A stretch of DNA of 34,052 nt from Parcubacteria group bacterium Athens0714_16 (lineage in GTDB: Bacteria > Patescibacteriota > Minisyncoccia > Phycocordibacterales > 21-14-all-36-13), in contig VMGX01000005.1 in the NCBI GenBank assembly GCA_007376805.1, forward strand, positions 1 through 34,052, read 5' to 3'. A program made the position numbers and the translations under genes. Each line of letters opens with the position of its first letter. Position 1 is the first letter of the stretch. Of this stretch, positions 22,789 through 29,509 are shown piece after piece. The notes below the pieces were generated by a model, which saw nothing but the letters and a program-made list of their open reading frames with translations, ran no database searches and was not told where the DNA came from.

Positions 22789-23121
22789 AAAAGTTGTTAT
22801 TTAATTTGGATTACTTTTTATCAAATCTTACCAAAGCCCCATAAATATTCTTTGGGACAAAAAATAGATAATATTTTTATTGAGATTATTGAAGCAATTT
22901 CTATTGCCACTTTTTTATCTCGTGAAGAAAAACATCCATGGGTTCGGTTAGCGATACGAAAAGTGGATACTCTAAAAATACTTTTGATGGTTTTGTGGGA
23001 AACAAAATCATTGGATAATAAAAAATATATTGTTCTGTCTTTACAAATAGACGAAATAGGCAGAATGTTAGGCGGATGGAATGGACAAATTATAAAACAA
23101 AACTCTCCCACTAAAAAGTAA
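22777..23121 (+). CDS. avd: Avd-like four-helix-bundle DGR accessory protein
   Basis: Avd proteins are small basic helical bundles that bind the reverse transcriptase and TR RNA. This 114-residue product has the family signature: HKYSLGQKIDN, then LSREEKHPWVR, KVDTLKILLMVLWE, LDNKKYIVLS and IDEIGRMLGGW. I chose the ATG at 22777, which leaves the usual short N-terminus before YLIWITFYQILPKP; the frame continues upstream without family support. No Shine-Dalgarno is visible. It is on the opposite strand to the reverse transcriptase and TR, in the TR-RT spacer, whereas avd is usually collinear. Confidence 0.85.
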   Translation: MAKVKSCYLIWITFYQILPKPHKYSLGQKIDNIFIEIIEAISIATFLSREEKHPWVRLAIRKVDTLKILLMVLWETKSLDNKKYIVLSLQIDEIGRMLGGWNGQIIKQNSPTKK

Positions 23122-23138
23122 GAGAGAAATGAAGAGAT

Positions 23139-23264
23139 TTGCGAGAACCGCGGACGGGTTGTTGACATCAAAATCATTGTCAAGCCAGTTGTAATTCCAG
23201 TTCCACTTGCCACCATTCCAGTAGAGATACAGGACGTAGCGATTACCATTGGAGTTCCGTAGAA
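23139..23264 (-). repeat. DGR template repeat (TR)
   Basis: A 126-bp segment matching VR1 (23602-23727) and VR2 (26198-26323). Read on the minus strand, VR1 differs at 11 sites, all A in TR, and VR2 at 24 sites, of which 23 are A. TR codons at variable sites are mostly AAY (Asn) or TAY (Tyr), as expected of templates. The 3' end on the minus strand is a GC-rich A-free block (CCCGTCCGCGGTTCTCGC) identical in all three copies, a good candidate for the IMH-type homing site. It lies 17 bp beyond the avd stop. Confidence 0.95.
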
Positions 23265-23319
23265 ATATATAGAATGTCATCAGCCCCACCACCTCTTGAA
23301 TATTCTTAAGGTTGTATCT

Positions 23320-23494
23320 TATTTGTATCTTTTGTGATAGTAATCACCCAACACTCTATACCAAGTATCTTCATTTTTTGAAGTTTCTGCATACATCACT
23401 CTATTTGAAACTGTAGTTGCAAATACTCTCAATGTATGGATACTGGTTTCGGTAGCAGAAAACCGTAATTTTCTACATATTCACCTACTGCCAT
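23320..23494 (-). pseudogene. Degraded coding remnant upstream of TR
   Basis: On the minus strand an ATG at 23494 opens MAVGEYVENYGF and stops after 21 codons. In another frame, a protein-like stretch follows and overlaps it: KLRFSATETSIHTLRV, then FATTVSNRVMYAETSKNEDT, then WYRVLGDYYHKRYK and a stop. The two parts look like one gene broken by a frameshift. No family is recognised. It might be what remains of an earlier DGR-associated gene. Confidence 0.35.
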
Positions 23495-23508
23495 ATTTAA
23501 TTTAGCAC

Positions 23509-23543
23509 AAAAAAAAACCTCGTCCCGATAAATCGGAACGAGG
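23509..23543 (-). terminator. Terminator of DGR target 1
   Basis: On the minus strand CCTCGTTCCGA-TTTA-TCGGGACGAGG (one G-T pair) is followed by nine T. The same hairpin follows target 2. Its place downstream of the VR also matches that of DGR homing hairpins, though with a longer stem. Confidence 0.85.
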
Positions 23544-23596
23544 ATAAGAACAAAAAATAAAGGATCAAAAAGTTTAAAGAAAAAAAGTCCTAAGTA

Positions 23597-24241
23597 CTAA
23601 CTTGCGAGAACCGCGGACGGGTAGCTGACATCAAAATCATTGTCAAGCCAGTAGAAATCCCAGTGCCACTTGCCACCATACCAGTAGAGATACAGGACGC
23701 AGCGATTACCATAGGAGAACCGTAGAATTGTTCCATCAAAGAAAATAAAAGTTGTGTTTCCATTTGTTTTCTTTTTCCATTCTTCGGGAATAAAGTTTTG
23801 ATTTTCCCAAAGTGTTTGGAAAATTTTTGCATCCAAACGAATAACATTTTTTTCTTTTAGGCACTTGAGTTTGTCTACGCCGTTGATGGTTTTTTCATTT
23901 TTTTCTAAAGTTGTTTCAAAAACAACTTTAGTTAAATCAATTTCTGTGAGAGCAAGTGATTTTTCATCTTGCTCTTCTATTGACCATCCTGCACCAATGA
24001 ATTTTGCAGGGTCAAATGGAATAGAGCGGTCAATTTGGATTATTTTCGATCCAGAGACAATAACTTTTCCGCCACTGTTTATAAAAGTGACTAAATTTTT
24101 TAGAACAGTCTCTTCGCTTGAAAGCGAATTAATGCACGACTGGATTTTTTCTTTGTCGATAGAAGAGATTATTTCGTCGCTTCCCTTTACAAGAATTTTT
24201 CCAATAAATTCACGAAACTGACCATTAGTGGCTTTTTCCAT
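23597..24241 (-). CDS. DGR target (variable) protein 1
   Basis: A 214-residue protein with no signal peptide. The N-terminal 60 residues are helical and unlike target 2. From SGSKIIQIDRS (64) on it is closely related to target 2, including FDPAKFIGAGWSIEEQDEKS and LDAKIFQTLWENQ. Residues about 173-214 are encoded by VR1: LRFSYGNRCVLYLYW, GGKWHWDFYW, DVSYPSAVLAS. A Gly/Trp-rich variable end is typical of C-type-lectin-fold DGR targets, so ligand binding is inferred. AAGGAG precedes the ATG by 6 nt and a consensus promoter lies at 24322-24350. Confidence 0.9.
   Translation of the reverse strand: MEKATNGQFREFIGKILVKGSDEIISSIDKEKIQSCINSLSSEETVLKNLVTFINSGGKVIVSGSKIIQIDRSIPFDPAKFIGAGWSIEEQDEKSLALTEIDLTKVVFETTLEKNEKTINGVDKLKCLKEKNVIRLDAKIFQTLWENQNFIPEEWKKKTNGNTTFIFFDGTILRFSYGNRCVLYLYWYGGKWHWDFYWLDNDFDVSYPSAVLAS
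23602..23727 (-). repeat. DGR variable repeat 1 (VR1)
   Basis: The 126-bp 3' end of target 1. Compared with TR it has 11 substitutions, every one at a TR adenine. The 18-nt GC block at its 3' end is unchanged. Confidence 0.95.
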
Positions 24242-24321
24242 GACTTTCTCCTTATTTTAAAGAACATTTGAGCCGATTTTTCTACATTTTGTAGAAAGGG
24301 GCGGTTTCTAACCTTTGTTAT

Positions 24322-24350
24322 ATTATATACCCACTCGAACAAAATGTCAA
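24322..24350 (-). promoter_or_regulatory. Consensus promoter of DGR target 1
   Basis: On the minus strand TTGACA (24345-24350), a 17-nt spacer and TATAAT (24322-24327) are exact consensus. The roughly 75-nt leader holds a TTTCTAC/GTAGAAA hairpin. Confidence 0.9.
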
Positions 24351-24410
24351 GAGTTTGTAAAAAAGACCCCAAATAAGCCCTTTAATAAAAGGTATTATTT
24401 CTATTAAACA

Positions 24411-24446
24411 AACCACCGTGCTTTCATATATGAAAGCACGGTGGTT
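24411..24446. terminator. Perfect palindrome between the channel-like gene and target 1
   Basis: AACCACCGTGCTTTCA pairs perfectly with its complement around TATA. A T-rich tract follows on both strands, more strongly on the + strand. It probably ends the gene at 24471-25160. Confidence 0.7.
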
Positions 24447-24470
24447 ATTTTTTACTTTTATTTACTAAGA

Positions 24471-25160
24471 TTACTCTTTCTTCCCTATTTCTTTCTTTAT
24501 ACTTTCAAGATATTTCGCAGCTGCTTCTTGTCCTCCAAGTCCAAATGCCAATCCAAATGCAAGAGACAAAGCAACAACAATTCCGGTAAATAATGTTTGA
24601 ATGAATGTTACTGCAACACCAAGTTCAAACAATGCTGCCAATGCGGCAAAAATCCAGATTGTCCATTTTGTTAATGCTCCCAAAAACTTTGAAGATCTAA
24701 CATTTGCTGCTTTTATTCCTCCGATAACAACATTTTGCATTGCATCAGCTATAACAACACCAACAAGAAGTATAAGAACGGCAACAATTACTCTAGGCAA
24801 GAATAACAACACTACGTCTTGCAAAAAGATATTTACTTGATCAAGACCAAGAATATCTAAAGATGCAACAAGAAATGCTATCACCACAAACCATTTTATA
24901 AGACCTCCAACAAAAGCACCTGAATCAAGATTAAATCCTGTGCGATTAATTGGTGCTTCAAAACCAGCGTTTCTCAATGCATTATCTATCTTCAACGACT
25001 TAAAAATTTGGCTAACTGCTTTTCCTAAAACAGAACCAACCAACCATCCTAGAAGGAAGATTATGATTGCGATTATAAGACTTGGAATGAAGCCAATGGC
25101 ACCAACCCACAAGTCCTGAAATGATTTAGTCAAAACATTTCCCCATGTATTTAGTATCAT
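24471..25160 (-). CDS. TM-helix-repeat membrane protein (MscS-related, CmpX-like)
   Basis: A 229-residue membrane protein with about five hydrophobic segments. It contains repeated helices of the conserved TM-helix type found at the N-terminus of some mechanosensitive channels (IGFIPSLIIAIIIFLLGWLVG and LPRVIVAVLILLVGVVIAD have the same pattern) and ends in LAFGLAFGLGGQEAAAKYL, resembling the MscS pore helix. No cytosolic MscS beta domain follows. A role in ion flux or membrane stress is inferred. It lies between the DGR targets but looks chromosomal. Confidence 0.75.
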   Translation of the reverse strand: MILNTWGNVLTKSFQDLWVGAIGFIPSLIIAIIIFLLGWLVGSVLGKAVSQIFKSLKIDNALRNAGFEAPINRTGFNLDSGAFVGGLIKWFVVIAFLVASLDILGLDQVNIFLQDVVLLFLPRVIVAVLILLVGVVIADAMQNVVIGGIKAANVRSSKFLGALTKWTIWIFAALAALFELGVAVTFIQTLFTGIVVALSLAFGLAFGLGGQEAAAKYLESIKKEIGKKE

Positions 25161-25293
25161 ATTTCTTTTCTTTACTAATTAGCCTAAGCTAATTTGTTAT
25201 TAAAAATTCTAATAAAATTAATAATGTTGACCTGATTATTTAAACAACCTTTAAACAAGGTCTCTATAAATAATAACATTTTAGGAATATCAC

Positions 25294-25322
25294 GGGTTGG
25301 TTCGTGTGGATAACCCAACCCC
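25294..25322. repeat. GGGTTGG hairpin in a 264-nt spacer
   Basis: GGGTTGG pairs with CCAACCC. The rest of the 25161-25345 spacer is AT-rich with no clear frame. Confidence 0.35.
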
Positions 25323-25350
25323 ACCTAAAAGAAAGGGATGAAAAGGGGAT

Positions 25351-25422
25351 GAAAAATGCCAATAGGGGCATTTTTTAAAAAAAATTAATCATGGATGAAA
25401 AATGCCCATAGGGGCATTTTTC
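25351..25422 (-). terminator. Two tandem copies of an AAAAATGCC hairpin
   Basis: GAAAAATGCC-AATAG-GGGCATTTTTT (25351-25376) and GAAAAATGCCC-ATA-GGGGCATTTTTC (25397-25422) are near-identical terminator-like stems 46 nt apart, just past the stop of the HTH gene. They form a tandem duplication. Confidence 0.7.
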
Positions 25423-25424
25423 AT

Positions 25425-26054
25425 TTAGATGATGTTCGTTTTCTTTAATATTTTTCTATGTGGATAATCGAGAACATCTCTGATTAATTTATCATGTATA
25501 TCCAATCTGTAAGAAAAATCTTCCATATCAAAAGCTGCGTACGATAATTCTTTCCCTACCTGTGATTCTATGTCTTGAATAGCATTCTGTAATAATGTTT
25601 TATTTATTTTGTCTCCAACAACAAGAATATCAACCCTACTTTCTTCTGTTTTGTTAAAAAATACTCCGGAAAGGACAACCAATTTTATGTTGCCTGTCTT
25701 TTTTATTTTTTCAATTATTTGTTTATCGCCCAAAAGATCATTATTTAAAAGTAAATTTTGTAATGCATTTAAATATGGAAAATCTTTGTCCAAACACCAT
25801 CCGTTTGTTTTCTTTTTTTTGTTTTTTTGTTTTTTTGCTTTCTTGCTTTTTTGTTCTATTTCTTTAAAAAATATTTTTTTCTTTATCATCCCCGCACTTT
25901 CAATTTGTTTAATTATTTTACCAGCGACAAATTGCGAAACCTTGGATTTTTTTGAAACATCACTTTTGTTGTATGAATTTTCGGGATTAAATAGGAAAAG
26001 ACGCATTATTTTAACCCGATTTATTCCGTCAAATAGTTTTGATAAACTTTCCAT
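25425..26054 (-). CDS. Winged-HTH protein with nucleotidyltransferase-like domain
   Basis: The first 60 residues (LFDGINRVKIMRLFLFNPENS, then KSKVSQFVAGKIIKQIESAGMIKK) fit a winged helix-turn-helix. A very Lys-rich linker (about 65-85) follows. The C-terminal half (KLVVLSGVFFNKTEESRVDILVVGDK) resembles a small nucleotidyltransferase-like domain with D in VDILVVGD but without a full GS-x-D-x-D motif. Such two-domain proteins recur in CPR genomes. A regulator role is inferred. It lies just downstream of DGR target 2. Confidence 0.7.
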   Translation of the reverse strand: MESLSKLFDGINRVKIMRLFLFNPENSYNKSDVSKKSKVSQFVAGKIIKQIESAGMIKKKIFFKEIEQKSKKAKKQKNKKKKTNGWCLDKDFPYLNALQNLLLNNDLLGDKQIIEKIKKTGNIKLVVLSGVFFNKTEESRVDILVVGDKINKTLLQNAIQDIESQVGKELSYAAFDMEDFSYRLDIHDKLIRDVLDYPHRKILKKTNII

Positions 26055-26103
26055 ATAAAGTCATTCTACCACTATTTTAAAAACCCGCCACCGATAAACA
26101 AAA

Positions 26104-26137
26104 TAAAAAAACCTCGTCCCGATAAATCGGAACGAGG
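26104..26137 (-). terminator. Terminator of DGR target 2
   Basis: The same CCTCGTTCCGA/TCGGGACGAGG hairpin as after target 1, with T6 on the minus strand. The 26138-26197 segment up to the stop is also homologous to the target 1 flank. Confidence 0.85.
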
Positions 26138-26192
26138 ATAAGAACAAAAAAAACAAAGGTTCAAAAAGTTAAAAGAAGAAAAATCCCAAGTT

Positions 26193-26774
26193 CTAACTTG
26201 CGAGAACCGCGGACGGGAAGTTGACATCAAAATCACCGCCAAGCCAGTAGAAGAACCAGTACCACTCGCCACCAAGCCAGCAGAGACACAGGACGCAGCG
26301 ACGACCAAGGGAGAACCGCAGAATTGTTCCATCAAAGAAAATAAAAGTTGTGTTTCCATTTGTTTTCTTTTTCCATTCTTCGGGAATCAAGTTTTGATTT
26401 TCCCAAAGTGTTTGGAAAATTTTTGCATCCAAACGGGTAACATTTTTTTCTTTTAGGCGATTGATTTTATCTTCGCCTTTGATGGTTTTTTCTTTTTTTT
26501 CTAAAGTTGTTTCAAAAACAACTTTAGTTAAATCAACTTCTGTGAGAGCAAGTGATTTTTCATCTTGCTCTTCTATTGACCATCCTGCACCAATGAATTT
26601 TGCAGGGTCAAAGGGTTGAGAGCGGTCAATTTGGATTATTTTTTGTCCAGAAACAATTAATTCATCTCTCAAAAATTTTCTGGCGGACTCCTCTCCGCCG
26701 AGTTTTTTAACAATGGCGTTCATTTCGCCCATTGTTAGATTTTTTGAAGCAAATTTGCTTTCAGCATTTTCCAT
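26193..26774 (-). CDS. DGR target (variable) protein 2
   Basis: A 193-residue paralogue of target 1. Its N-terminal 42 residues are a different module (MGEMNAIVKKLGGEESARKF), after which VSGQKIIQIDRSQPFDPAKF matches target 1. The VR2-encoded end reads LRFSLGRRCVLCLCW, GGEWYWFFYW, DFDVNFPSAVLAS. Compared with TR many Asn codons have become Leu, Arg, Tyr, Phe or Gly, and two Tyr have become Cys in the LCLCW segment. GGAGG sits 6 nt before the ATG; the promoter is at 26934-26962 and the leader is long and structured. Confidence 0.9.
   Translation of the reverse strand: MENAESKFASKNLTMGEMNAIVKKLGGEESARKFLRDELIVSGQKIIQIDRSQPFDPAKFIGAGWSIEEQDEKSLALTEVDLTKVVFETTLEKKEKTIKGEDKINRLKEKNVTRLDAKIFQTLWENQNLIPEEWKKKTNGNTTFIFFDGTILRFSLGRRCVLCLCWLGGEWYWFFYWLGGDFDVNFPSAVLAS
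26198..26323 (-). repeat. DGR variable repeat 2 (VR2)
   Basis: The 126-bp 3' end of target 2. There are 24 differences from TR: 23 at TR adenines and one at a T (minus-strand sense). This VR has diverged about twice as far as VR1. Confidence 0.95.
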
Positions 26775-26841
26775 TTGAAACCTCCAACTAATTTGTTGTT
26801 TTAACCTCTCATCCGAGGTAGGAGCTTAGCTTTTATTTTCA

Positions 26842-26889
26842 GCCACAGCTAAAAAATTACAAATGAAATTACAATTTTTTAGCTGTGGC
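26842..26889 (-). repeat. 17-bp hairpin in the target 2 leader
   Basis: GCCACAGCTAAAAAATT (26842-26858) and its exact complement (26873-26889) enclose 14 nt. The hairpin lies between promoter and start codon and could stabilise or attenuate the message. Confidence 0.65.
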
Positions 26890-26933
26890 CACTCGCAAGT
26901 TATGTAAACGAGCTCTTTGAAAATTCTATATAT

Positions 26934-26962
26934 ATGATAGCATACTATGGTTTATTTGTCAA
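26934..26962 (-). promoter_or_regulatory. Promoter of DGR target 2
   Basis: On the minus strand TTGACA (26957-26962), a 17-nt spacer and TATCAT (26934-26939). The leader is about 150 nt. Confidence 0.8.
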
Positions 26963-27000
26963 ATATTTTTCAATTACCCAATGCTCCCTAAAATAGACAA

Positions 27001-27066
27001 CAAACCACGGCTTAATAAAGCCGTAGTTTGTTTAATTTCACTTGGAGACTTAGTCTCCAAGTGAAA
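27001..27066 (-). terminator. Two further hairpins behind rplL
   Basis: A CAAACYACGGCTT stem (27001-27030, one mismatch) and a perfect 15-bp TTTCACTTGGAGACT palindrome (27036-27066) follow the rplL terminator, giving three hairpins in 103 nt. Confidence 0.6.
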
Positions 27067-27076
27067 AAATAATGGA

Positions 27077-27103
27077 TTCAAAACCTCCCCCAGAGGTTTT
27101 GAA
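27077..27103 (-). terminator. Terminator of rplL
   Basis: TTCAAAACCTC pairs with GAGGTTTTGAA around five bases; TCCATTATTTTTT follows on the minus strand. Confidence 0.8.
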
Positions 27104-27111
27104 TTTAGTGA

Positions 27112-27522
27112 TTACTTGAGTTCTACTTTTGCTCCGACTGCTTCTATTTGTTTCTTCATGTCTTCTGCTTCTGCTTTCTTTACCCCTTCTTTCAAAACTG
27201 AAGGTGCATTATCTATCAATGCTTTTGCCTCAGCCAAACCAAGATTCAATATTGCTTTAACTGCTTTAATCACAGCAATTTTATTTTCACCAACTGATTT
27301 CAACTCAACTGTGAATGAATCTTTTTCTTCAACTTCTTCTACGACTCCTCCATTTCCTAAAGAAGCAACTGCAACTGCTGTTGCAGAAACTCCAAATTTC
27401 TTTTCTAAAACTCTAACGAGTTCGTTGAGTTCCAAAACTGACATTTTTTCAACTTCATCAACAAGTTTTTTAAATTTTGCAGGAACTTCAAATGTTTCTT
27501 CTACTTTATTTTCATCTGCCAT
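27112..27522 (-). CDS. rplL: Ribosomal protein L7/L12
   Basis: The stalk protein that recruits translation GTPases. The N-domain ([18 protein letters not shown]) is followed by a short hinge ([15 protein letters not shown]) and the C-domain, with [25 protein letters not shown]. At 136 residues it is slightly longer than usual because of an N-terminal addition. It lies 64 nt after rplJ. Confidence 0.96.
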   Translation of the reverse strand: MADENKVEETFEVPAKFKKLVDEVEKMSVLELNELVRVLEKKFGVSATAVAVASLGNGGVVEEVEEKDSFTVELKSVGENKIAVIKAVKAILNLGLAEAKALIDNAPSVLKEGVKKAEAEDMKKQIEAVGAKVELK

Positions 27523-27553
27523 AATAATTTTTTAAAATTAATAATATTGTGCT

Positions 27554-27591
27554 TTTGTGATTTAATGATTTAGTGATTTGGCGATTTTATG
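27554..27591. repeat. TTTAGTGAT short repeats, copy 5
   Basis: Imperfect octamer copies fill the rplJ-rplL gap and reach into the rplJ stop region. Confidence 0.6.
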
Positions 27592-28075
27592 TTCTCGCTT
27601 CTGCAATTTTGCTTAAAACTGTAACAATTCCTTGTATTGGAGAATTAATTATGTTTGCAAATTGTCCTCTTAAAATGAGCATGTCTGGTATTTGTGCTAA
27701 TTCATTTATTTTATCTTTACCAGCAAATTCATTTTCAAAAATACCGCCCATGATAACAAGTTTCTCTTTATATTTTTTACAAAAGTTGTATATCTCTCTC
27801 GCAGGAGATAATTCATCTTTTGCATATACTAAACCTAACTCGCCATCAAGTTTTGGTGTTTCTCCTCCGATTTTTTTACTTTCAAGCGCTTTTCTTATGA
27901 GTGTTTTTTTAGCAACAAAATAACCGATATCGTTTTTTCTTAATTCCTTTCGTATCGCAGTAGTTTCACCTACACCCAAACCATGAAAGTTTACAAAAAC
28001 AATAGTTTTTGCATCATCAAAAATATCTTTCAATTTTGATACTATTTCTTTCTTTTTATCTTTTGTTATAGCCAT
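27587..28075 (-). CDS. rplJ: Ribosomal protein L10
   Basis: The base of the L7/L12 stalk. The 162 residues show MAITKDKKKEIVSKLKDIFDD, the VNFHGLGVGETTAIRKELRK block and KTLIRKAL, with the NIINSPIQGIVTVLSKIAE helix near the end. It is paired with rplL and preceded by an L10-leader-like element. Confidence 0.95.
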   Translation of the reverse strand: MAITKDKKKEIVSKLKDIFDDAKTIVFVNFHGLGVGETTAIRKELRKNDIGYFVAKKTLIRKALESKKIGGETPKLDGELGLVYAKDELSPAREIYNFCKKYKEKLVIMGGIFENEFAGKDKINELAQIPDMLILRGQFANIINSPIQGIVTVLSKIAEART

Positions 28076-28089
28076 ACATTCTTCGAAGC

Positions 28090-28140
28090 GAAGATCAACG
28101 CACTTGCCCGCCTATGGCGGGGATAATACGCAGATAAACG
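28090..28140. other. Spacer between the L10 leader and rplJ with CCCGCC hairpin
   Basis: A CCCGCC-TAT-GGCGGG hairpin and ACGCAG words (complement of CTGCGT) lie between the leader and the start codon. Confidence 0.4.
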
Positions 28141-28159
28141 CAGAAATTAAAATAACGGT

Positions 28160-28224
28160 CCAAAGAAAAGACCGCTTAATCGACCTCCGCAGGACTTATA
28201 TGTATTCGTCGCCTGCTTCTTTGG
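28160..28224 (-). promoter_or_regulatory. L10 leader-like autoregulatory RNA
   Basis: On the minus strand CCAAAGAA closes with TTCTTTGG, enclosing GCAGG/CCTGC and the conserved-looking GGAGGTCG internal loop. This matches the layout of the L10 leader that binds the L10-(L7/L12)4 complex. It lies just downstream of the promoter at 28232-28260. Confidence 0.65.
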
Positions 28225-28231
28225 TATTTGT

Positions 28232-28260
28232 ATATTATCTTTAATTAAAAATCATGTCAA
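28232..28260 (-). promoter_or_regulatory. Promoter of rplJ-rplL
   Basis: On the minus strand TTGACA (28255-28260) and TAATAT (28232-28237) have a 17-nt spacer. Confidence 0.85.
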
Positions 28261-28296
28261 CCCAGCACTTATTTTGTTAACAAAATAAGTGCTGGG
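28261..28296. terminator. 36-bp perfect palindrome after the SIMPL gene
   Basis: CCCAGCACTTATTTTGTT and its exact complement meet without a spacer. It ends the gene at 28342 and directly abuts the rplJ -35 box. Confidence 0.7.
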
Positions 28297-28297
28297 T

Positions 28298-28340
28298 ATC
28301 TGCGAAAATCTGCGGTTTTTTATCTGCGGATATCTGCGAC
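28298..28340. repeat. Cluster of ATCTGCG repeats
   Basis: Four copies of ATCTGCG in 43 nt, directly behind the SIMPL stop codon. The same heptamer flanks rplB and, inverted, the rplJ leader. Confidence 0.55.
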
Positions 28341-28341
28341 G

Positions 28342-29148
28342 CTAGCGTATTTCGTAAGTAATATTTACAGTTGAAACAATTTTACTTTCCCCGGTTGGTA
28401 TTTCTGGTACTGATGCCGTTACCGCTCCTCCGGTTGCGTAACTTTCTGATTTCATGGCATCATATCGTCCATAAACAATTCCATTCCCATATTCAGAATA
28501 ATTTACAACTCTGACAAGCTTAACACCAAGCGCACTTGCAAGTTCTTCTGCTTTTGTCTTTGCATTTTCTATCGCCATATCACGAGCTTGGGTTTTTAAT
28601 TCATCTTGTTTATCAATTGAGAAACTGACACCACTCACATCACTCGCTCCAAGCCCACCTAAATCTGTAAGAATACTGCCGACTTTGTCTAAATCTCTAA
28701 TCTTTAATGTAATATTGTGGCTAACGTTATACCCAACGATAATACTTTTGCCCTGTGGACATGGATAAGCAAAACAATTTATTTTTTCATAATCGTATTC
28801 TGGGTAAATATTATAACCGCCCGTTGCTATGTCTTTTTCATCGATTTCTGAATTTTTCAAACTTTCAAGAATGCCATTCATCTTTTTGGTAACCGCTTCC
28901 TGTGCTTCTTTTACTGTTTTTGCCTTTTCACTCACAGTAAAAGAAAATGTAGCTATGTCGGGCGCAGCAAAAACCTCGCCCTTGCCTTCTATATTAATCG
29001 TACCCTGCATACCTCCCTCTCTACCAATATAACTACCGGATTTCCATTCGTTTATGACCTTGACTGCAAAAAAGAGAGAAATAATAATAACAAAAACAAA
29101 AATTGCTTTTGATACATTATTCTTATTATTTTCAAAAAGTGTATTCAT
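28342..29148 (-). CDS. SIMPL (DUF541) domain protein, YggE-like
   Basis: A 268-residue protein with one N-terminal membrane anchor (about 15-32). The SIMPL domain follows: INIEGKGEVFAAPDIATFSFTV, KMNGILESLKNSEIDEKDIAT, YNVSHNITLKIRDLDKVGSILTDL and AIENAKTKAEELASALGVKL are typical. It is expected outside the membrane. Family members are linked to oxidative stress or form oligomeric channels; the role here is unknown. Confidence 0.88.
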   Translation of the reverse strand: MNTLFENNKNNVSKAIFVFVIIISLFFAVKVINEWKSGSYIGREGGMQGTINIEGKGEVFAAPDIATFSFTVSEKAKTVKEAQEAVTKKMNGILESLKNSEIDEKDIATGGYNIYPEYDYEKINCFAYPCPQGKSIIVGYNVSHNITLKIRDLDKVGSILTDLGGLGASDVSGVSFSIDKQDELKTQARDMAIENAKTKAEELASALGVKLVRVVNYSEYGNGIVYGRYDAMKSESYATGGAVTASVPEIPTGESKIVSTVNITYEIR

Positions 29149-29212
29149 GATTATTTTTAATTAAACTTATAAATTCTAATGTGTGTATTATAGTATTTTT
29201 TTATACAAAAAC

Positions 29213-29240
29213 AAAAAAACGGAGCTCTGCTCCGTTTTTT
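29213..29240 (-). terminator. Bidirectional-type terminator
   Basis: ACGGAGC-TCT-GCTCCGT is flanked by A and T runs on both sides. It ends the Thr-rich peptide gene. Confidence 0.85.
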
Positions 29241-29258
29241 TATACTCTATAACGAGAA

Positions 29259-29429
29259 TTACTCTGTTACAGGTGGTACTACTTCAGGAGTAGTCGTTGC
29301 AACTACGTCTGTTGGTACTGTTGTATCTGTTGTTACATCAGTTGGTGTTGTTGTTTTAGAAGCAAACAAATACCATCCAAGTATCAACACAACTACTACA
29401 ACAATTACAGTCATTAGTGTTTTGTTCAT
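29259..29429 (-). CDS. 56-aa membrane-anchored Thr/Val-rich peptide
   Basis: The product starts MNKTLMTVIVVVVVLILGWY, a single membrane helix or uncleaved signal anchor, then continues with a Thr/Pro/Val-rich acidic tail (for example DVTTDTTVPTDVVATTTPEV) likely to lie outside the cell. No family is recognised. A clean terminator follows 19 nt after the stop. Weakly repetitive tails like this are common in cell-surface spacers. Confidence 0.55.
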   Translation of the reverse strand: MNKTLMTVIVVVVVLILGWYLFASKTTTPTDVTTDTTVPTDVVATTTPEVVPPVTE

Positions 29430-29509
29430 ATTAATTTTCGATTAATAACTTTATAATACACAGCACTATATCATGTGTTGGTTAATATACACAAGTGGAT
29501 ATTTAAATA

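Noticed and set aside
22821-23249. Minus-strand 142-codon frame across avd
   Set aside because: Lies in another frame of the TR and antisense to avd, which has clear family motifs.
23068-23292. Frame through the TR (74 codons)
   Set aside because: It translates the TR with the expected Asn-rich reading and then runs antisense to avd. It is best explained as template sequence, although a short TR peptide cannot be fully excluded.
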